Assembly: GCF_001244735.1 (NCBI RefSeq)
Contig: NZ_LN868937.1
Coordinates: forward strand, 686,707 to 750,706
Reading direction: 5' to 3'
DNA length: 64,000 bases
Source of the DNA: Bacillus andreraoultii
GTDB lineage: Bacteria > Bacillota > Bacilli > Bacillales > Caldibacillaceae
Positions 20,563-30,684 of this stretch are shown here, in pieces (within the stretch, counting starts at the first letter, position 1; each line of letters starts with the position of its first letter). The notes under the pieces were generated by a model. It was not told the origin of the DNA. It worked only from the letters and a program-made list of their open reading frames with translations, and did no database searches. The translations under genes and the position numbers were made by a program.

Positions 20563-21081
20563 AACACGAAAACCAGCACCTAACATAAATTATGTGCCCT
20601 GTGGTGTGTTTGTCTAGCGCTAAAGCACATTAGTAGCATGCGGATTTCAATATCTATATTTCCTCTTAACCATTCTTCAACTGCACCATCATTGATTGTT
20701 GAAATGTATGTTTTAATTTCATCCTTTGATACTATCGTTAGTATAAACAAACTCTCTACAATCGGGTTCATGGTGGAAAGAAAAGTACGAAGAGATCAAG
20801 AAAAACATTGATACACCTTTGAACAGTGCAGTAGAAACCGTGCGATTAATGATTAAAAGTGTTTTCAAGAAAGCAAAGAAATTTACAACTTTGAATTGGA
20901 GTTTAATCAATTTCTAAGTGTTCTATGAATAATCAACTTATCCACAACTGGTAAAATTCCCCAACTATTTTTTCCTCTCTTTAAGTCAAATTGAACCGAT
21001 TTACTAATTTTGCTTTTAAAATTGTGGATAACTTAAAAAATTCCTTTTTTCACATTACATCCTTTGCCATAATGAAACTGC
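20563..21081. other. decayed accessory DNA, unassigned
   Basis: No intact gene was found. A minus-strand frame (20580-20771) and a plus-strand tail of about 56 codons ending in TAA near 20915 (WWKEKYEEIKKNIDTP..., no start codon) both look like fragments of former genes. I cannot assign families. Confidence 0.35.
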
Positions 21082-21520
21082 TAGGTAAACCTTACTTGTA
21101 TCGATTTATCCAAACCAGTCATATCCTCGTCTGTTAATATGCGTCTGCGAATCGCTTCTAACAAGACTGAGGATTTTCTTTTGCCATTTTTTGATCGTTT
21201 TTAAGATTTTTGAACCTTTTTCATAGAGCTGCCGAATCATATTTGTTATTTGAAATAGTGTGTAATGCAGGGATGTGTAGTTTTGGCTATTTGCATGTTC
21301 AATGTCGTTACGGTTATTTTTTTACTCATTAAATCTTTAGTTTTCAATCTTCCAGCGACTTCTTCCAGCAGTGATCAGTCGTGCCGCATTCTTTTTTGTC
21401 ATTTTTCTATCCGTTATACATACGTTCCTTCGTTTTCCCATTCTCGGTTTCCGTTACAAATTTCATCAGATTTACCACAATTCAATTCACGCAAAAATCG
21501 GCTAATTTACTAATCTAACT
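21082..21520 (-). pseudogene. decayed DDE transposase, C-terminal part
   Basis: Minus-strand translation gives AARLITAGRSRWKIEN, then KNNRNDIEHANSQNYTSLHY, then MIRQLYEKGSKILKTIKKW and AIRRRILTDEDMTGLDKS, each piece interrupted by in-frame stops or frameshifts. The RWKIEN motif after the catalytic region and the conserved tail are typical of an IS4-like DDE transposase. The start and upstream half are gone. It indicates an old insertion before the IS21 element arrived. Confidence 0.65.
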
Positions 21521-21818
21521 AGTTAAATGATCACATATTTAGCGGGATTTTGGGGATAAAAATAGTTGTATTATTACGAGGATTTTTCCTCCTTAGGATG
21601 GATAAAAGTTCCTTCGTTGTTCGTATGTGTTCAGGTGTAGTATAATATAATTAAGTATATCTATTTATCGTATTTTAAATATACGGAGTTCACATCAGTT
21701 AGATTTCCATTCATTTATTGTATATGTTAATCTAAAACTGAGCCACCTTATTAATTGAAAAGTGAGCCACTTTTGATAGAAAATAACCCTGACATTATTG
21801 TTAGGGGGAGTATCAGAG

Positions 21819-23369
21819 GTGATTACTTTGAATGTGAAACAACAAATAATAAAGATGCATTTGGAGGGAAAAAGTCAGAGGAAGATTGCAAAAGAATTGA
21901 AAAAATCTAGAAATACAGTAAAAAAATATATAAAGGAGTTCGAAAATAGTAAGTTAACGGATGTTCGAAATTTACCAATACCAGAGGAGATTATAAAACC
22001 ACCAACTTACACAAAAAGAGTTGGTAGGAAAAGAGTATTAAGTGATGAAATTATCGAGAAAATTCGAGGATATATAAAAGAAAATGAGTGGAAAAGAGAG
22101 AATAATTTAGGTAAACAACAAATGAAAATCATTGATATGCATGAAAAGTTGATAGAGGAAGGGTGTGAAATTAGTTATACCACAGTACGTAATTTTGTAA
22201 ACACGGAGCTAGCAAAGAAAAACGAGGTATTCATACGTAGAAATTGCGAACCTGGTTATGAAGTGGAATTTGATTGGGGAGAAATTAAAATCGAGGTGAA
22301 TGGAAAATTAAGAAGCTATTCCCTAGCGGTTTTCACTTTAGCACATAGTAATTATCGATTTGCGAAAATCTATGAGTCTGAAACCATGGTTTGTGTTTTA
22401 GACATCCATTCCTTATTTATTGAACACATTGGTTTTATCCCTACGGTATTTACCTATGACAATATGAGGACTGTGGTTAAATCGTTCATAGGATCAGAAA
22501 GGGAAATCACCGACGGTATGAAAAATATTTCAGATTATTATGGGTTTAAAATTCGACTATGTGAACCAAGAAAGGGAAATGAAAAAGGCCACGTTGAACG
22601 TAGTGTAGAGTACATTCGTAGAAAGGCATTTTCATCAAATTATAAATTTACAAGTTTAAAAGAGGCAGAGGAACATTTGACAAGGGTACTAATAAGAATC
22701 AACCAGCAGTTACATCACCAGCATTTATTAAAACACATTGAATTAATGGAACACGAAAGGTCTGTATCCAAGCCAGCAATAACTCCTTTTGACGTTGCAG
22801 AGTTAATAGAATGTCGGGTGGATAAGTATAGTACAGTTGTCATAAAACAGAATCATTATTCTGTGCCAGAAGGACATGTTGGGAAATTTATTAAAGCAAA
22901 AGTAGGAGCTGAAAAAATCAAACTATTTATCGATGGGGAGCTTGTAGCAGAACACAAACGGAATTGGGGCTTACATCAGTGGGAAATGAATATTTATCAC
23001 TATCTAAAAACCTTTGAAAAGAAAAAAGGTGCCATAGCTCAAAGTGAATGTTTGAAGCAGGCACCGGATGAAATTAAAATGATATACACCAATTATTATA
23101 CAGGAAATGAAAAAGACTTCATAGAGTTACTTTTATATATTCAAGAAAAAGATAATTTAGGGCAAGTGTTAGAAGCTATTGAGAAACTAAATAATATTCG
23201 CTTTGGTTTTGTCACTACAGAAAGAATACAATTCATCTGTGAGCAAACCAATACTGACAAGTTAACTGATGAGAACAAGGACGACATCATGAAACAGTCA
23301 GAAAGAAATCTAAAAGCCTACGCAGATATGTTTGATCAATCTGAAGAAGGAGATATCTTATATGGATAA
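21819..23369 (+). CDS. istA: IS21 family transposase IstA
   Basis: This transposase of about 516 residues has an N-terminal helix-turn-helix (KSQRKIAKELKKSRNTVKKYI), then a DDE retroviral-integrase-like core. The first Asp is in EVEFDWGEI, the second in TYDNMRT and the Glu in KGNEKGHVERSV. A C-terminal Mu-type domain contains NHYSVPEGHVGK. Start candidates are GTG 21819 behind GGGGGAG and TTG 21828 behind AGAGGTG; the choice is uncertain. It overlaps istB by 8 bases. It catalyses strand transfer together with the IstB ATPase. Confidence 0.93.
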   Translation: MITLNVKQQIIKMHLEGKSQRKIAKELKKSRNTVKKYIKEFENSKLTDVRNLPIPEEIIKPPTYTKRVGRKRVLSDEIIEKIRGYIKENEWKRENNLGKQQMKIIDMHEKLIEEGCEISYTTVRNFVNTELAKKNEVFIRRNCEPGYEVEFDWGEIKIEVNGKLRSYSLAVFTLAHSNYRFAKIYESETMVCVLDIHSLFIEHIGFIPTVFTYDNMRTVVKSFIGSEREITDGMKNISDYYGFKIRLCEPRKGNEKGHVERSVEYIRRKAFSSNYKFTSLKEAEEHLTRVLIRINQQLHHQHLLKHIELMEHERSVSKPAITPFDVAELIECRVDKYSTVVIKQNHYSVPEGHVGKFIKAKVGAEKIKLFIDGELVAEHKRNWGLHQWEMNIYHYLKTFEKKKGAIAQSECLKQAPDEIKMIYTNYYTGNEKDFIELLLYIQEKDNLGQVLEAIEKLNNIRFGFVTTERIQFICEQTNTDKLTDENKDDIMKQSERNLKAYADMFDQSEEGDILYG

Positions 23370-24129
23370 AAGGCAAGAGATTATTGAGCTGTGTAAGGAA
23401 TTGCGTTTGCCTAGTATTCGAAGGATGGTCAATGATGAAAGTAATTTCAAAAAACCGGATGAGGCATTTGAAGTGTTACTTCAGGTGCTTCATCAAGAAC
23501 ATAGCGACCGACTGATACGGTCGAAACAGAATCGAATACGTACAGCCAATTTCCCACAGAAAAAATTATTGGAAGAATTAGTTGAAAGTTCTTTACCTGA
23601 TCAGGCCCGACAAAAGTTACCTTATTTAAAAACGTTAAAGTTTATTGAAGAAGGACAAAATGTGATTTTTACAGGTTCACCCGGTACGGGGAAGTCGCAC
23701 ATTTCTATAGCACTCGGTATAGAAGCCTGTTTAGCTGGATATAAAGTCTTCTTTGCGACAGTACCATCTCTAATTAATCAACTTAAAGAATACAAATCTG
23801 AAAGAACTCTTCGCTCATTTGAATTGAAATTTGAAAGATATGATTTAGTAATCATTGATGAACTTGGATATATCTCATTTGATAAAGAAGGAGCAGAACT
23901 ATTATTTACGCATTTATCATTACGTGCAGGGAGAAAGTCTACAATCATTACAAGCAATTTACCATTTTTAAAATGGCAAGAAATCTTTCATGATCCAGTT
24001 TTAACAGCTGCCTTAACGGATCGGCTTACACATAAGTCACATGTTATTAATATGAATGGGCCATCTTTTAGAATGAAAGAAACAAAGGCTTGGATGAATT
24101 TAAATAAATTCGAGGTGGCTCAAAATTAA
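23362..24129 (+). CDS. istB: IS21 family helper ATPase IstB
   Basis: This AAA+ ATPase of 255 residues, DnaC-like, assists IstA. Walker A is GSPGTGKSH (about residue 105), Walker B is LVIIDELGY, and sensor-1 is IITSNLPF. ATG 23362 lies 10 bases after GAAGGAG within the 3' end of istA; an earlier in-frame ATG at 23332 is less likely. No frame damage is seen, so the element may be active. Confidence 0.94.
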   Translation: MDKRQEIIELCKELRLPSIRRMVNDESNFKKPDEAFEVLLQVLHQEHSDRLIRSKQNRIRTANFPQKKLLEELVESSLPDQARQKLPYLKTLKFIEEGQNVIFTGSPGTGKSHISIALGIEACLAGYKVFFATVPSLINQLKEYKSERTLRSFELKFERYDLVIIDELGYISFDKEGAELLFTHLSLRAGRKSTIITSNLPFLKWQEIFHDPVLTAALTDRLTHKSHVINMNGPSFRMKETKAWMNLNKFEVAQN

Positions 24130-24212
24130 ATTGCGAAATGGCTCACTTTTCACTTGCGAAATACAATTTATGAAATAAAATAGGAATCTAACCTTGGACT
24201 GGGGTGTAAGTG

Positions 24213-24665
24213 ATGCAAAGAGTAGCAAACTGTGTTTTTATGAGAGATGGAAAAATATTATTATTACAAAAACCACGTCGGGGCTGGTGGGCAATTCCTG
24301 GTGGAAAAGTTGAACCGAAAGAAACGGTAAAGGCGGCCGCCATTCGTGAGTATTGGGAAGAAACAGGTATTCAAGTTCAACAACCTACAATTAAAGGAAT
24401 TTATACGTTTTTAGTTGATGATGCAGCTATTCACCTATCCGAATGGATGATGTTCACCTTCTTTAGTGAAAATGGAGAAGGAATAGAAAAGGTAGAGACA
24501 ACAGAAGGTATCCTTGCATGGCACAGTGTAGAGGAATTGAACGACTTGCCGATGGCAGAGGGTGACCGTTACATTATTCGTCAGGCGGTTTTTGGTGAAA
24601 ATGTACAATTTGGTACATTTCATTATACGAAGGAATTCCAGTTATTGTCACATCAGTTAGACTAG
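24213..24665 (+). CDS. yvcI: NUDIX hydrolase, YvcI-like
   Basis: This 150-residue Nudix protein has the Nudix box GGKVEPKETVKAAAIREYWE(E)TG at about residues 31-54 (pattern Gx5Ex7REUxEExGU). It starts MQRVANCVFMRDGKILLLQK, matching B. subtilis YvcI; ATG 24213 is preferred over the GTG 3 bases upstream. It lies 77 bases before rapZ, as in the standard yvcI-rapZ-yvcK-whiA-crh cluster. The substrate is unknown; a housecleaning nucleotide diphosphatase or RNA-related role is usual for the family. Confidence 0.9.
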   Translation: MQRVANCVFMRDGKILLLQKPRRGWWAIPGGKVEPKETVKAAAIREYWEETGIQVQQPTIKGIYTFLVDDAAIHLSEWMMFTFFSENGEGIEKVETTEGILAWHSVEELNDLPMAEGDRYIIRQAVFGENVQFGTFHYTKEFQLLSHQLD

Positions 24666-24753
24666 AATCAGTGATAAAATAGATTATCATGGTATTTTTA
24701 CAAATAGTATTTTTCAACTTTATTGCAAATAAAGTAAAGGAATGGTGGTAAAT

Positions 24754-25644
24754 ATGTTAGATGAAACAAATGAGTTACAAATTGTAATTATTACTGGGAT
24801 GAGTGGCGCAGGAAAGACGGTCGCAATCCAGAGTTTTGAAGATTTAGGCTTTTTTTGTGTAGACAACTTACCACCAATGCTTTTGCCAAAATTTCTAGAG
24901 TTAATGCGAGACTCGAAGAATAAAATGAACAAAGTTGCGTTAGTTATGGACTTACGTGGAAGGGAATTTTTTGAACAACTTATCCATGTCCTAGCTGAAC
25001 TACAACAATACTCATGGTTAGTACCTCACATTTTATTTTTAGATGCGGATGATTCAACATTAGTTAGAAGATATAAAGAAACTCGCCGTTTTCACCCACT
25101 TGCTAAATCAGGTCTGCCTTTAGATGGAATTCGGGCTGAACGTAAGCTGTTAGAGGAATTAAAGGCAAGGGCGCAAACGATTATTAACACATCTCAATTA
25201 AAACCGAAAGAACTTCGTGAAAAGATAGCGAAGGAGTTTTCGAATAATAAGCAGAACTTGTTTACAGTAAATGTCGTCTCATTTGGATTTAAGCATGGAA
25301 TCCCTATTGATGCGGATCTAGTTTTTGATGTTCGGTTTTTACCTAATCCGTTTTATATTGAACATATGCGACCAAAAACTGGCTTAGATGATGAAGTATA
25401 TCAGTATGTTATGAAGTGGACAGACACAAGTAAATTTCTAGAGAAGTTATTTGATATGCTAGCATTCATGTTACCCCTATACAAGCGTGAAGGAAAAAGT
25501 CAGCTAGTCATTGCCATTGGATGTACAGGTGGACAACACCGTTCTGTTGCAATATCCAAATATTTAGGTGAAAAATTAGCGAAAGATTATGAAGTGCAAG
25601 TTTCACATAGAGAAATTGAAAACGAAAGGATTCAAAAAGCATGA
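24754..25644 (+). CDS. rapZ: RNase adapter/nucleotide-binding protein RapZ (YvcJ)
   Basis: This P-loop protein of 296 residues has Walker A GMSGAGKT near the N-terminus and the C-terminal sensing domain with [10 protein letters not shown]. In Gram-negatives RapZ controls GlmS via small RNA; in Bacillus YvcJ hydrolyses GTP and affects competence. ATG 24754 follows GGTGG; ATG 24742 is too close to its ribosome site. The stop overlaps the yvcK start by 4 bases. Confidence 0.95.
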   Translation: MLDETNELQIVIITGMSGAGKTVAIQSFEDLGFFCVDNLPPMLLPKFLELMRDSKNKMNKVALVMDLRGREFFEQLIHVLAELQQYSWLVPHILFLDADDSTLVRRYKETRRFHPLAKSGLPLDGIRAERKLLEELKARAQTIINTSQLKPKELREKIAKEFSNNKQNLFTVNVVSFGFKHGIPIDADLVFDVRFLPNPFYIEHMRPKTGLDDEVYQYVMKWTDTSKFLEKLFDMLAFMLPLYKREGKSQLVIAIGCTGGQHRSVAISKYLGEKLAKDYEVQVSHREIENERIQKA

Positions 25645-26621
25645 CAATCAGACAACCAAGAATTGTAATCATTGGTGGTGGTACGGGCTTACCTGTACTA
25701 CTACGAGGTATTAAACAATTTCCAGTCGATATTACAGCAATTGTCACAGTAGCTGATGATGGCGGCAGTTCGGGACGTCTACGCGAAGATTTCCGTATTC
25801 CTCCACCTGGTGATGTCCGAAATGTTCTGGCGGCACTGTCAGAAGTTGAGCCGTTAATTGAAGAACTCTTTCAGCATCGTTTTCAAACGAATGGTGACTT
25901 GTCTGGTCACTCACTTGGAAATTTAATGTTAGCAGCAATGACAAATATTACAGGGAATTTTGCTCATGCCATACATGAAATGAGCCGTGTATTAAATGTC
26001 AAAGGCCGGGTTCTCCCTTCAGCGAATCAAAGTGTTGTACTTCATGCAGAAATGGAAGATGGTGTTATTATTCACGGGGAATCAAAAATACCTAACTATG
26101 GTAAAAAGATTAACCGTGTTTTCTTAACGCCAAGAAAGGTTAGGGCTTTACCGGAAACTTTACAAGCGATTAGAGAGGCAGATCTTGTTGTTATTGGGCC
26201 AGGTTCACTTTTCACAAGTATTTTACCAAATTTAATTGTTCCTCAAATTGGAGACGCAATTATTGAAACGAAAGCAAGTAAAGTATATATTTGTAATCTC
26301 ATGACACAAAAAGGAGAAACAAATGGCTTTTCAGCAAGTGATCATGTGAAAGCAATCTATAATCATATCGAACCGTTTTCCATTCAAAAAGTCATCGTTA
26401 ATAATGGGAAAATTCCAGATGATATTAAGTTACGATATAAGGGAGAATATGCTGATCCAGTAAAAATTGATAAAGAGAACTTGAAAGAAATGGGAATAGA
26501 GATTATTGAAGAGCCGATAGCGACCCTTGCAGATGGAATGTTACGTCATGATACAAAAAGGTTATCACAATTAATATATAATTTATTAGAAAGTGAAACA
26601 AAAAACGGCTTTACATCGTAG
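25641..26621 (+). CDS. yvcK: gluconeogenesis factor YvcK/CofD-like
   Basis: The 326-residue YvcK/MgfK protein belongs to the CofD-like family that binds UDP-sugars. It is needed for growth on gluconeogenic substrates and for cell-wall precursor control. The glycine-rich N-terminus [14 protein letters not shown] (about residues 10-23), the [10 protein letters not shown] motif and the IGPGSLFTS motif are present. It is translationally coupled to rapZ (ATGA overlap) and precedes whiA. Confidence 0.95.
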   Translation: MTIRQPRIVIIGGGTGLPVLLRGIKQFPVDITAIVTVADDGGSSGRLREDFRIPPPGDVRNVLAALSEVEPLIEELFQHRFQTNGDLSGHSLGNLMLAAMTNITGNFAHAIHEMSRVLNVKGRVLPSANQSVVLHAEMEDGVIIHGESKIPNYGKKINRVFLTPRKVRALPETLQAIREADLVVIGPGSLFTSILPNLIVPQIGDAIIETKASKVYICNLMTQKGETNGFSASDHVKAIYNHIEPFSIQKVIVNNGKIPDDIKLRYKGEYADPVKIDKENLKEMGIEIIEEPIATLADGMLRHDTKRLSQLIYNLLESETKNGFTS

Positions 26622-26651
26622 TATTAGTAATATGAATGGAGGTTAGGGGAA

Positions 26652-27596
26652 TTGTCATTTGCCTCGGATGTAAAAAAAGAATTAACGAATTTACCGATTG
26701 ATGATGGCTGTACAAAATCAGAATTATCGGCATTGATCCGGATGAACGGTTCCCTTTCATTTAGTAATCAACGGTTAATTGTAGATATTCAAACTGAAAA
26801 CGCAGCCATAGCGCGTCGAATCTATTCTTTATTAAAAAAGTTTTATCAAGTGAACGTAGAACTTTTTGTACGTAAGAAAATGCGTTTGAAGAAAAACAAT
26901 GTTTATATCGTTCGACTTATTGAACGGGGAAAAGAAATATTAGAAGATTTATTTATTATCAATGAGAATTTTAAATTCAATACTCAAATTGCTCAACAAT
27001 TAATTCAAACAAAATCTTGTAAGCGTGCGTATTTACGCGGTGCTTTTTTAGCAGGTGGATCGATTAATAATCCCGAAACCTCTTCATATCATTTAGAAAT
27101 ATCCACTTTGTATAAAGAACATAGCGAGGCACTCAGTGATTTACTTAATTATTTTTCCTTAAACAGCAAAATATTAGAACGAAAAAAGGGATTTATTACG
27201 TATTTAAAAGAGGCCGAAAAAATATCTGACTTTTTGAGTATTGTTGGTGCACACAATGCTTTATTACGATTTGAAGATGTACGGATTGTGCGAGATATGA
27301 GAAATTCGGTAAATCGCCTTGTGAATTGTGAGACGGCAAATTTGAACAAAACAATTGGTGCGGCTATTCGTCAAGTAGAAAATATAAAATATATTGATCA
27401 AGAAATCGGTCTAGATGCACTGCCAGATAAGTTACGGGAAATCGCGAAACTCAGAGTAGAACACCAAGATGTAACACTAAAAGAACTTGGAGAGATGGTA
27501 TCTGGTGGCATTAGCAAATCAGGAATTAATCACCGTTTGAGAAAGATAGACGAAATTGCTGATAAACTTCGCGCAGGCCAAACGCTTCATTTTTGA
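26652..27596 (+). CDS. whiA: DNA-binding protein WhiA
   Basis: WhiA is a cell-division and sporulation-associated regulator with a LAGLIDADG-like N domain and a C-terminal helix-turn-helix. The 314 residues begin [14 protein letters not shown] when initiated at TTG 26652, which matches the conserved family start, with GGAGG upstream. The central [20 protein letters not shown] is the degenerate LAGLIDADG segment. The C-terminal HTH includes [22 protein letters not shown]. Confidence 0.96.
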   Translation: MSFASDVKKELTNLPIDDGCTKSELSALIRMNGSLSFSNQRLIVDIQTENAAIARRIYSLLKKFYQVNVELFVRKKMRLKKNNVYIVRLIERGKEILEDLFIINENFKFNTQIAQQLIQTKSCKRAYLRGAFLAGGSINNPETSSYHLEISTLYKEHSEALSDLLNYFSLNSKILERKKGFITYLKEAEKISDFLSIVGAHNALLRFEDVRIVRDMRNSVNRLVNCETANLNKTIGAAIRQVENIKYIDQEIGLDALPDKLREIAKLRVEHQDVTLKELGEMVSGGISKSGINHRLRKIDEIADKLRAGQTLHF

Positions 27597-27630
27597 TGGA
27601 ATAAAGGTAGTTAATGCTCGGAGTATTCCG

Positions 27631-27680
27631 TTTGATTTTGTTCAGTGAAGTCCCCTACTTCTAGTGGGGGATGAATCAAA
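27631..27680 (+). other. nested hairpin between whiA and crh
   Basis: An outer stem TTTGATT/AATCAAA (27631-27637 and 27674-27680) encloses an inner 9-bp stem (27651-27659 with 27663-27671, containing CCCC/GGGG). There is no T-run, so a terminator is doubtful. It could be an mRNA processing site or the end of an IS200/IS605-type element. Confidence 0.45.
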
Positions 27681-27763
27681 TACGTTAAGGCGCATTTGAT
27701 AGCGTTTAACAACTTAGATAAATTGAGAGATTTGTAGAGGGAATATTAGGAGGAGAATAGAAA

Positions 27764-28024
27764 ATGGTAGAAAAACAGGTTATTGTAAAATTAAAAACCG
27801 GTTTACAAGCACGTCCAGCAGCATTGTTTGTTCAAGAAGCAAACCGGTTTTCATCAGATATTTCAATTGTAAGTGAAAATCGCACGGTCAATGCAAAAAG
27901 TATTATGGGGATCATGAGTCTTGCGATTGGTACTGGTAAAGAAGTGAAAATTACTGCAGATGGTAGTGATGAAGTAGAAGCGTTAGATGCGTTAGTGAAA
28001 TTTGTAGAAAATGAAAATAATTAG
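27764..28024 (+). CDS. crh: catabolite repression HPr-like protein Crh
   Basis: This 86-residue HPr homologue carries GLQARPA where HPr has the phosphorylatable GIHARPA, so position 15 is Gln and PTS phosphotransfer is impossible. The regulatory Ser46 is kept in AKSIMGIMSL. That is the definition of Crh, which after Ser46 phosphorylation by HprK acts as a CcpA co-effector. ATG 27764 has an AGGAGGAG site. An IS1182-type element starts 27 bases after the stop. Confidence 0.96.
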   Translation: MVEKQVIVKLKTGLQARPAALFVQEANRFSSDISIVSENRTVNAKSIMGIMSLAIGTGKEVKITADGSDEVEALDALVKFVENENN

Positions 28025-28084
28025 TGATTTTTTATTTAACTCAAAAAGAAGAGACTGGGACAAAACTTTAGTAAAATAAAAATT

Positions 28085-28131
28085 AAGGCGTTGGAGCTTA
28101 CACTAAAAAGTGTAGACCCAACGCCTTTTTT
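28085..28131 (+). terminator. terminator hairpin at IS left end
   Basis: AAGGCGTTGG pairs with CCAACGCCTT, with an inner ACACT/AGTGT stem, followed by TTTTTT. It would protect the transposase gene from readthrough out of crh. Confidence 0.8.
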
Positions 28132-28208
28132 GTCACAATTCTAGTAAACAAAAAGGGCACCTTTTGATAAAATTAAAGTGACGAAACAATAATTTTGGAG
28201 GTGCCCTT

Positions 28209-29870
28209 ATGTTTAAACATTATAACATGAATCAAGTAGTTTTACCGCTAAATTTAGAAATTAAGTTGAAAGAAAACGATATTGCTTTTGCGATCAATGA
28301 TCTTGTCGAGAGTATTCCCGAAGAAGCTTTCGAGGACTTCATACGACAAACCGGCCGTCCCGCGTATCATCCTCGTATGATGTTGAAAGTCATTTTGTGT
28401 GGATATACGCAATCCGTGTTTTCCGGCCGTAAAATAGAAGCTTTATTACAGGATAGTATCCGCATGATGTGGCTAGCTCAAGGACATGAACCTAGCTATC
28501 GCACCATCAATCGCTTCCGTTCTAATCCACTCATTGAAAACATCCTACGTGAATGCTTTGTCCAGTTCCGAAATCAGCTCGTGGAAAAGGAATTGATTGA
28601 AGAGGAAGCCATTTTTATTGATGGTACAAAAATTGAAGCAAACGCAAATAAGTTCACCTTTGTATGGCGGAAGTCCATTGAAAGATATAGTGATAAGCTA
28701 ATTGAAAAGTCCAATCAACTGTATGATGAGCTGCTAGAGAAGGAGATCATCCCAGCAATAGAGCGAGAAAAGGAAGAGGAACTTTCCGTCAAAGAAATGG
28801 AAGAAGTAGTCGAAAAGTTAGACGAGAAAATCGAGGAATATAATAAAAAGATTGAAGTATCTGAAGTTGGGAGTGAACGGAAAAAGCTCCGTTCCGAACG
28901 CAAATTACCCATACAATCTCGGAAGCAATGGATGGATTACATTACTCGCAAACAAAAGTATCAAAACGATATGGAGATTTTCGGTGATCGCAATAGTTAC
29001 TCAAAGACGGACCCAGATGCGACGTTTATGCGCATGAAGGACGACTACATGAAGAACGGTCAATTGAAAGCTGGTTACAATGTCCAAATTGCGACGGAAG
29101 GTCAATATGTGCTCGCTTACGATGTTTTCCCAAACCCGACCGATACACGCACTTTAATTCCTTTTCTCGACACGATTGAAGAAAACTTTTTCGAGCTTCC
29201 GGAATTCATTGTCGCGGATGCAGGATATGGTAGCGAACAGAATTATGAAGATATCATCGAGAATCGAAATCGAACGCCACTTATTACATACAATCAATAT
29301 CGAAAGGAGAAGAAAAAGAAGCATAAGGACAACGCTTTTCATGTAGATAATTGGGAATATAATGAGGACGAAGATACTTTTCTGTGCCCAAATGGTCGGA
29401 AAGTACGATTTAGCCATCATTCCAAACGAACAGACAGGTACGGATTCACCCGTGAATTTAAAGTGTACGAGTGTGAGGACTGTTCGGATTGTCCACTCCG
29501 CGATTTATGCACGAAAGCAAAAGAAGGGAACAACCGAAAAGTCTACATGAATGAAAAGTGGGAGTCCCAAAAAGAATATGTACGTACGAAGCTTTCAGAC
29601 GAGAAAACTGGTGAAATTTACGGAAAACGTAAAATTGATGTAGAACCAGCGTTCGGTTTTCTGAAGGCTAATTTAGGTTTCACTCGTTTTTCCGTCAGAG
29701 GAAAACAGAAAGTGAAAAATGAATTAGCCTTTGCGTTGATGGCGGTGAATATGAGAAAAGTCACCGCCATCAGCGGTAAAATAGTGACGAGAAATGGAAA
29801 AACCCCACAAAAAAGGTTCCAAGCAAATTTTTTATTGCCTGGAACCTTTTTATATACTACTTTTGGCTAG
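28209..29870 (+). CDS. IS1182 family transposase
   Basis: The 553-residue DDE transposase has a DUF772-type N-terminal domain (TGRPAYHPRMMLKVILCGYT and SYRTINRFR), the catalytic region starting with FIDGTKIEANAN, a second Asp in VADAGYGSEQNYE, a CPLRDLCTKA cysteine segment, and the C-terminal motif VEPAFGFLKANLGFTRFSVRG typical of IS1182. ATG 28209 follows GGAGGTG. A charged coiled-coil insertion (about residues 175-215) is normal for this group. The frame is intact. Confidence 0.93.
   Translation: MFKHYNMNQVVLPLNLEIKLKENDIAFAINDLVESIPEEAFEDFIRQTGRPAYHPRMMLKVILCGYTQSVFSGRKIEALLQDSIRMMWLAQGHEPSYRTINRFRSNPLIENILRECFVQFRNQLVEKELIEEEAIFIDGTKIEANANKFTFVWRKSIERYSDKLIEKSNQLYDELLEKEIIPAIEREKEEELSVKEMEEVVEKLDEKIEEYNKKIEVSEVGSERKKLRSERKLPIQSRKQWMDYITRKQKYQNDMEIFGDRNSYSKTDPDATFMRMKDDYMKNGQLKAGYNVQIATEGQYVLAYDVFPNPTDTRTLIPFLDTIEENFFELPEFIVADAGYGSEQNYEDIIENRNRTPLITYNQYRKEKKKKHKDNAFHVDNWEYNEDEDTFLCPNGRKVRFSHHSKRTDRYGFTREFKVYECEDCSDCPLRDLCTKAKEGNNRKVYMNEKWESQKEYVRTKLSDEKTGEIYGKRKIDVEPAFGFLKANLGFTRFSVRGKQKVKNELAFALMAVNMRKVTAISGKIVTRNGKTPQKRFQANFLLPGTFLYTTFG
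29811..29851 (+). terminator. terminator hairpin at IS right end
   Basis: AAAAGGTTCCA pairs with TGGAACCTTTT, followed by T. It overlaps the last codons of the transposase and, being nearly symmetric, may also stop clpP transcripts arriving from the other strand. Confidence 0.65.
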
Positions 29871-29939
29871 TTATGTCCCAGCCTCTTTTTTTAAGAAAGT
29901 TTCAACTAAGCCCATTTTGTTAATTACTGTGCTTGAATA

Positions 29940-30533
29940 TTATTTAGAAATAGTATTGCGATTAATGATATGGTCAACTAAACCGTATTCTTTTGCTCTT
30001 TCAGCAGTCATAAAGTTATCACGGTCTGTATCTTTTTCAATTATTTCAAGTGGTTGACCTGTGTTTGCAGATAAAATTTTATTTAATTTATCACGTGTGT
30101 ATAAAATATGTCTTGCAGCAATTTCGATTTCCGTTGCTTGGCCTTGAGCTCCACCTAATGGTTGGTGAATCATGACTTCAGCATTTGGTAAAGCATATCG
30201 TTTACCTTTTGTACCAGAGGATAAAAGGAAAGCACCCATTGATGCTGCCATACCGATACAAATCGTTTGTACATCAGCTTTAACAAAGTTCATGGTATCA
30301 TAAATTGCCATCCCGGCTGTGACGCTACCACCAGGGCTATTAATGTAAAGAGAAATATCTTTTTCTGGGTTCTCAGCATCTAAAAATAATAACTGAGCAA
30401 CAATGGAGTTTGCTAAATTATCGTCAATTTGACCACCGAGAAGAATGATACGGTCTTTTAGTAAGCGTGAGTAAATATCATAAGCGCGTTCCCCTCGACT
30501 TGTTTGTTCAATAACTGTAGGAATTAAATTCAT
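29940..30533 (-). CDS. clpP: ATP-dependent Clp protease proteolytic subunit
   Basis: ClpP is the serine peptidase ring that works with ClpC, ClpX or ClpE. The 197 residues start [10 protein letters not shown] at ATG 30533, with AAAGGAGG just upstream on the minus strand. The catalytic triad is present: Ser in GMAASMGAF, His in MIHQPLGG and Asp in KDTDRDNFM. No propeptide is seen. It is transcribed divergently from the following genes and carries a CtsR box in its promoter. Confidence 0.97.
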   Translation of the reverse strand: MNLIPTVIEQTSRGERAYDIYSRLLKDRIILLGGQIDDNLANSIVAQLLFLDAENPEKDISLYINSPGGSVTAGMAIYDTMNFVKADVQTICIGMAASMGAFLLSSGTKGKRYALPNAEVMIHQPLGGAQGQATEIEIAARHILYTRDKLNKILSANTGQPLEIIEKDTDRDNFMTAERAKEYGLVDHIINRNTISK

Positions 30534-30684
30534 ATATAATCCTCCTTTAAGCAAAGATATAATTTGTTCGCATTAATCGCTTTTAGTAGCCATGTTTTCA
30601 TGAGTAAAAGCGTTTATGCGCTTGCTGGATATCCTTTAGTGGAACTTTTGTTTCCGCTAATGATGTCTTATCTAAGTTATGTAT

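Larger units (their letters stand above)
21719..24165 (+). mobile_element. IS21-family insertion sequence, intact-looking
   Basis: The 2447-bp element encodes IstA and IstB. The left end reads TGTATATGTTAATCTAAAAC and the reverse complement of the right end reads TGTATTTCGCAAGTGAAAAG, both followed by TGAGCCA at the same distance. GAAAAGTGAGCCA recurs inside the left end, giving the multiple terminal repeats typical of IS21. ATTTAT occurs on both sides (21713-21718 and 24166-24171) as a 6-bp target duplication, so the insertion is likely simple and recent. Confidence 0.88.
28051..29885 (+). mobile_element. IS1182-family insertion sequence
   Basis: The 1835-bp element has ends GAGACTGGGACAAAACT (left) and, reverse-complemented at the right, GAGGCTGGGACATAACT, identical at 15 of 17 positions. 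It encodes one transposase. No clear target duplication is visible; AAAAAGA-like sequence borders both ends. It separates crh from clpP. Confidence 0.85.

Noticed and set aside
26652-27596. whiA as an active homing endonuclease
   Set aside because: WhiA proteins have a LAGLIDADG-like fold but are DNA-binding regulators; this one has the standard HTH and the conserved cluster position.
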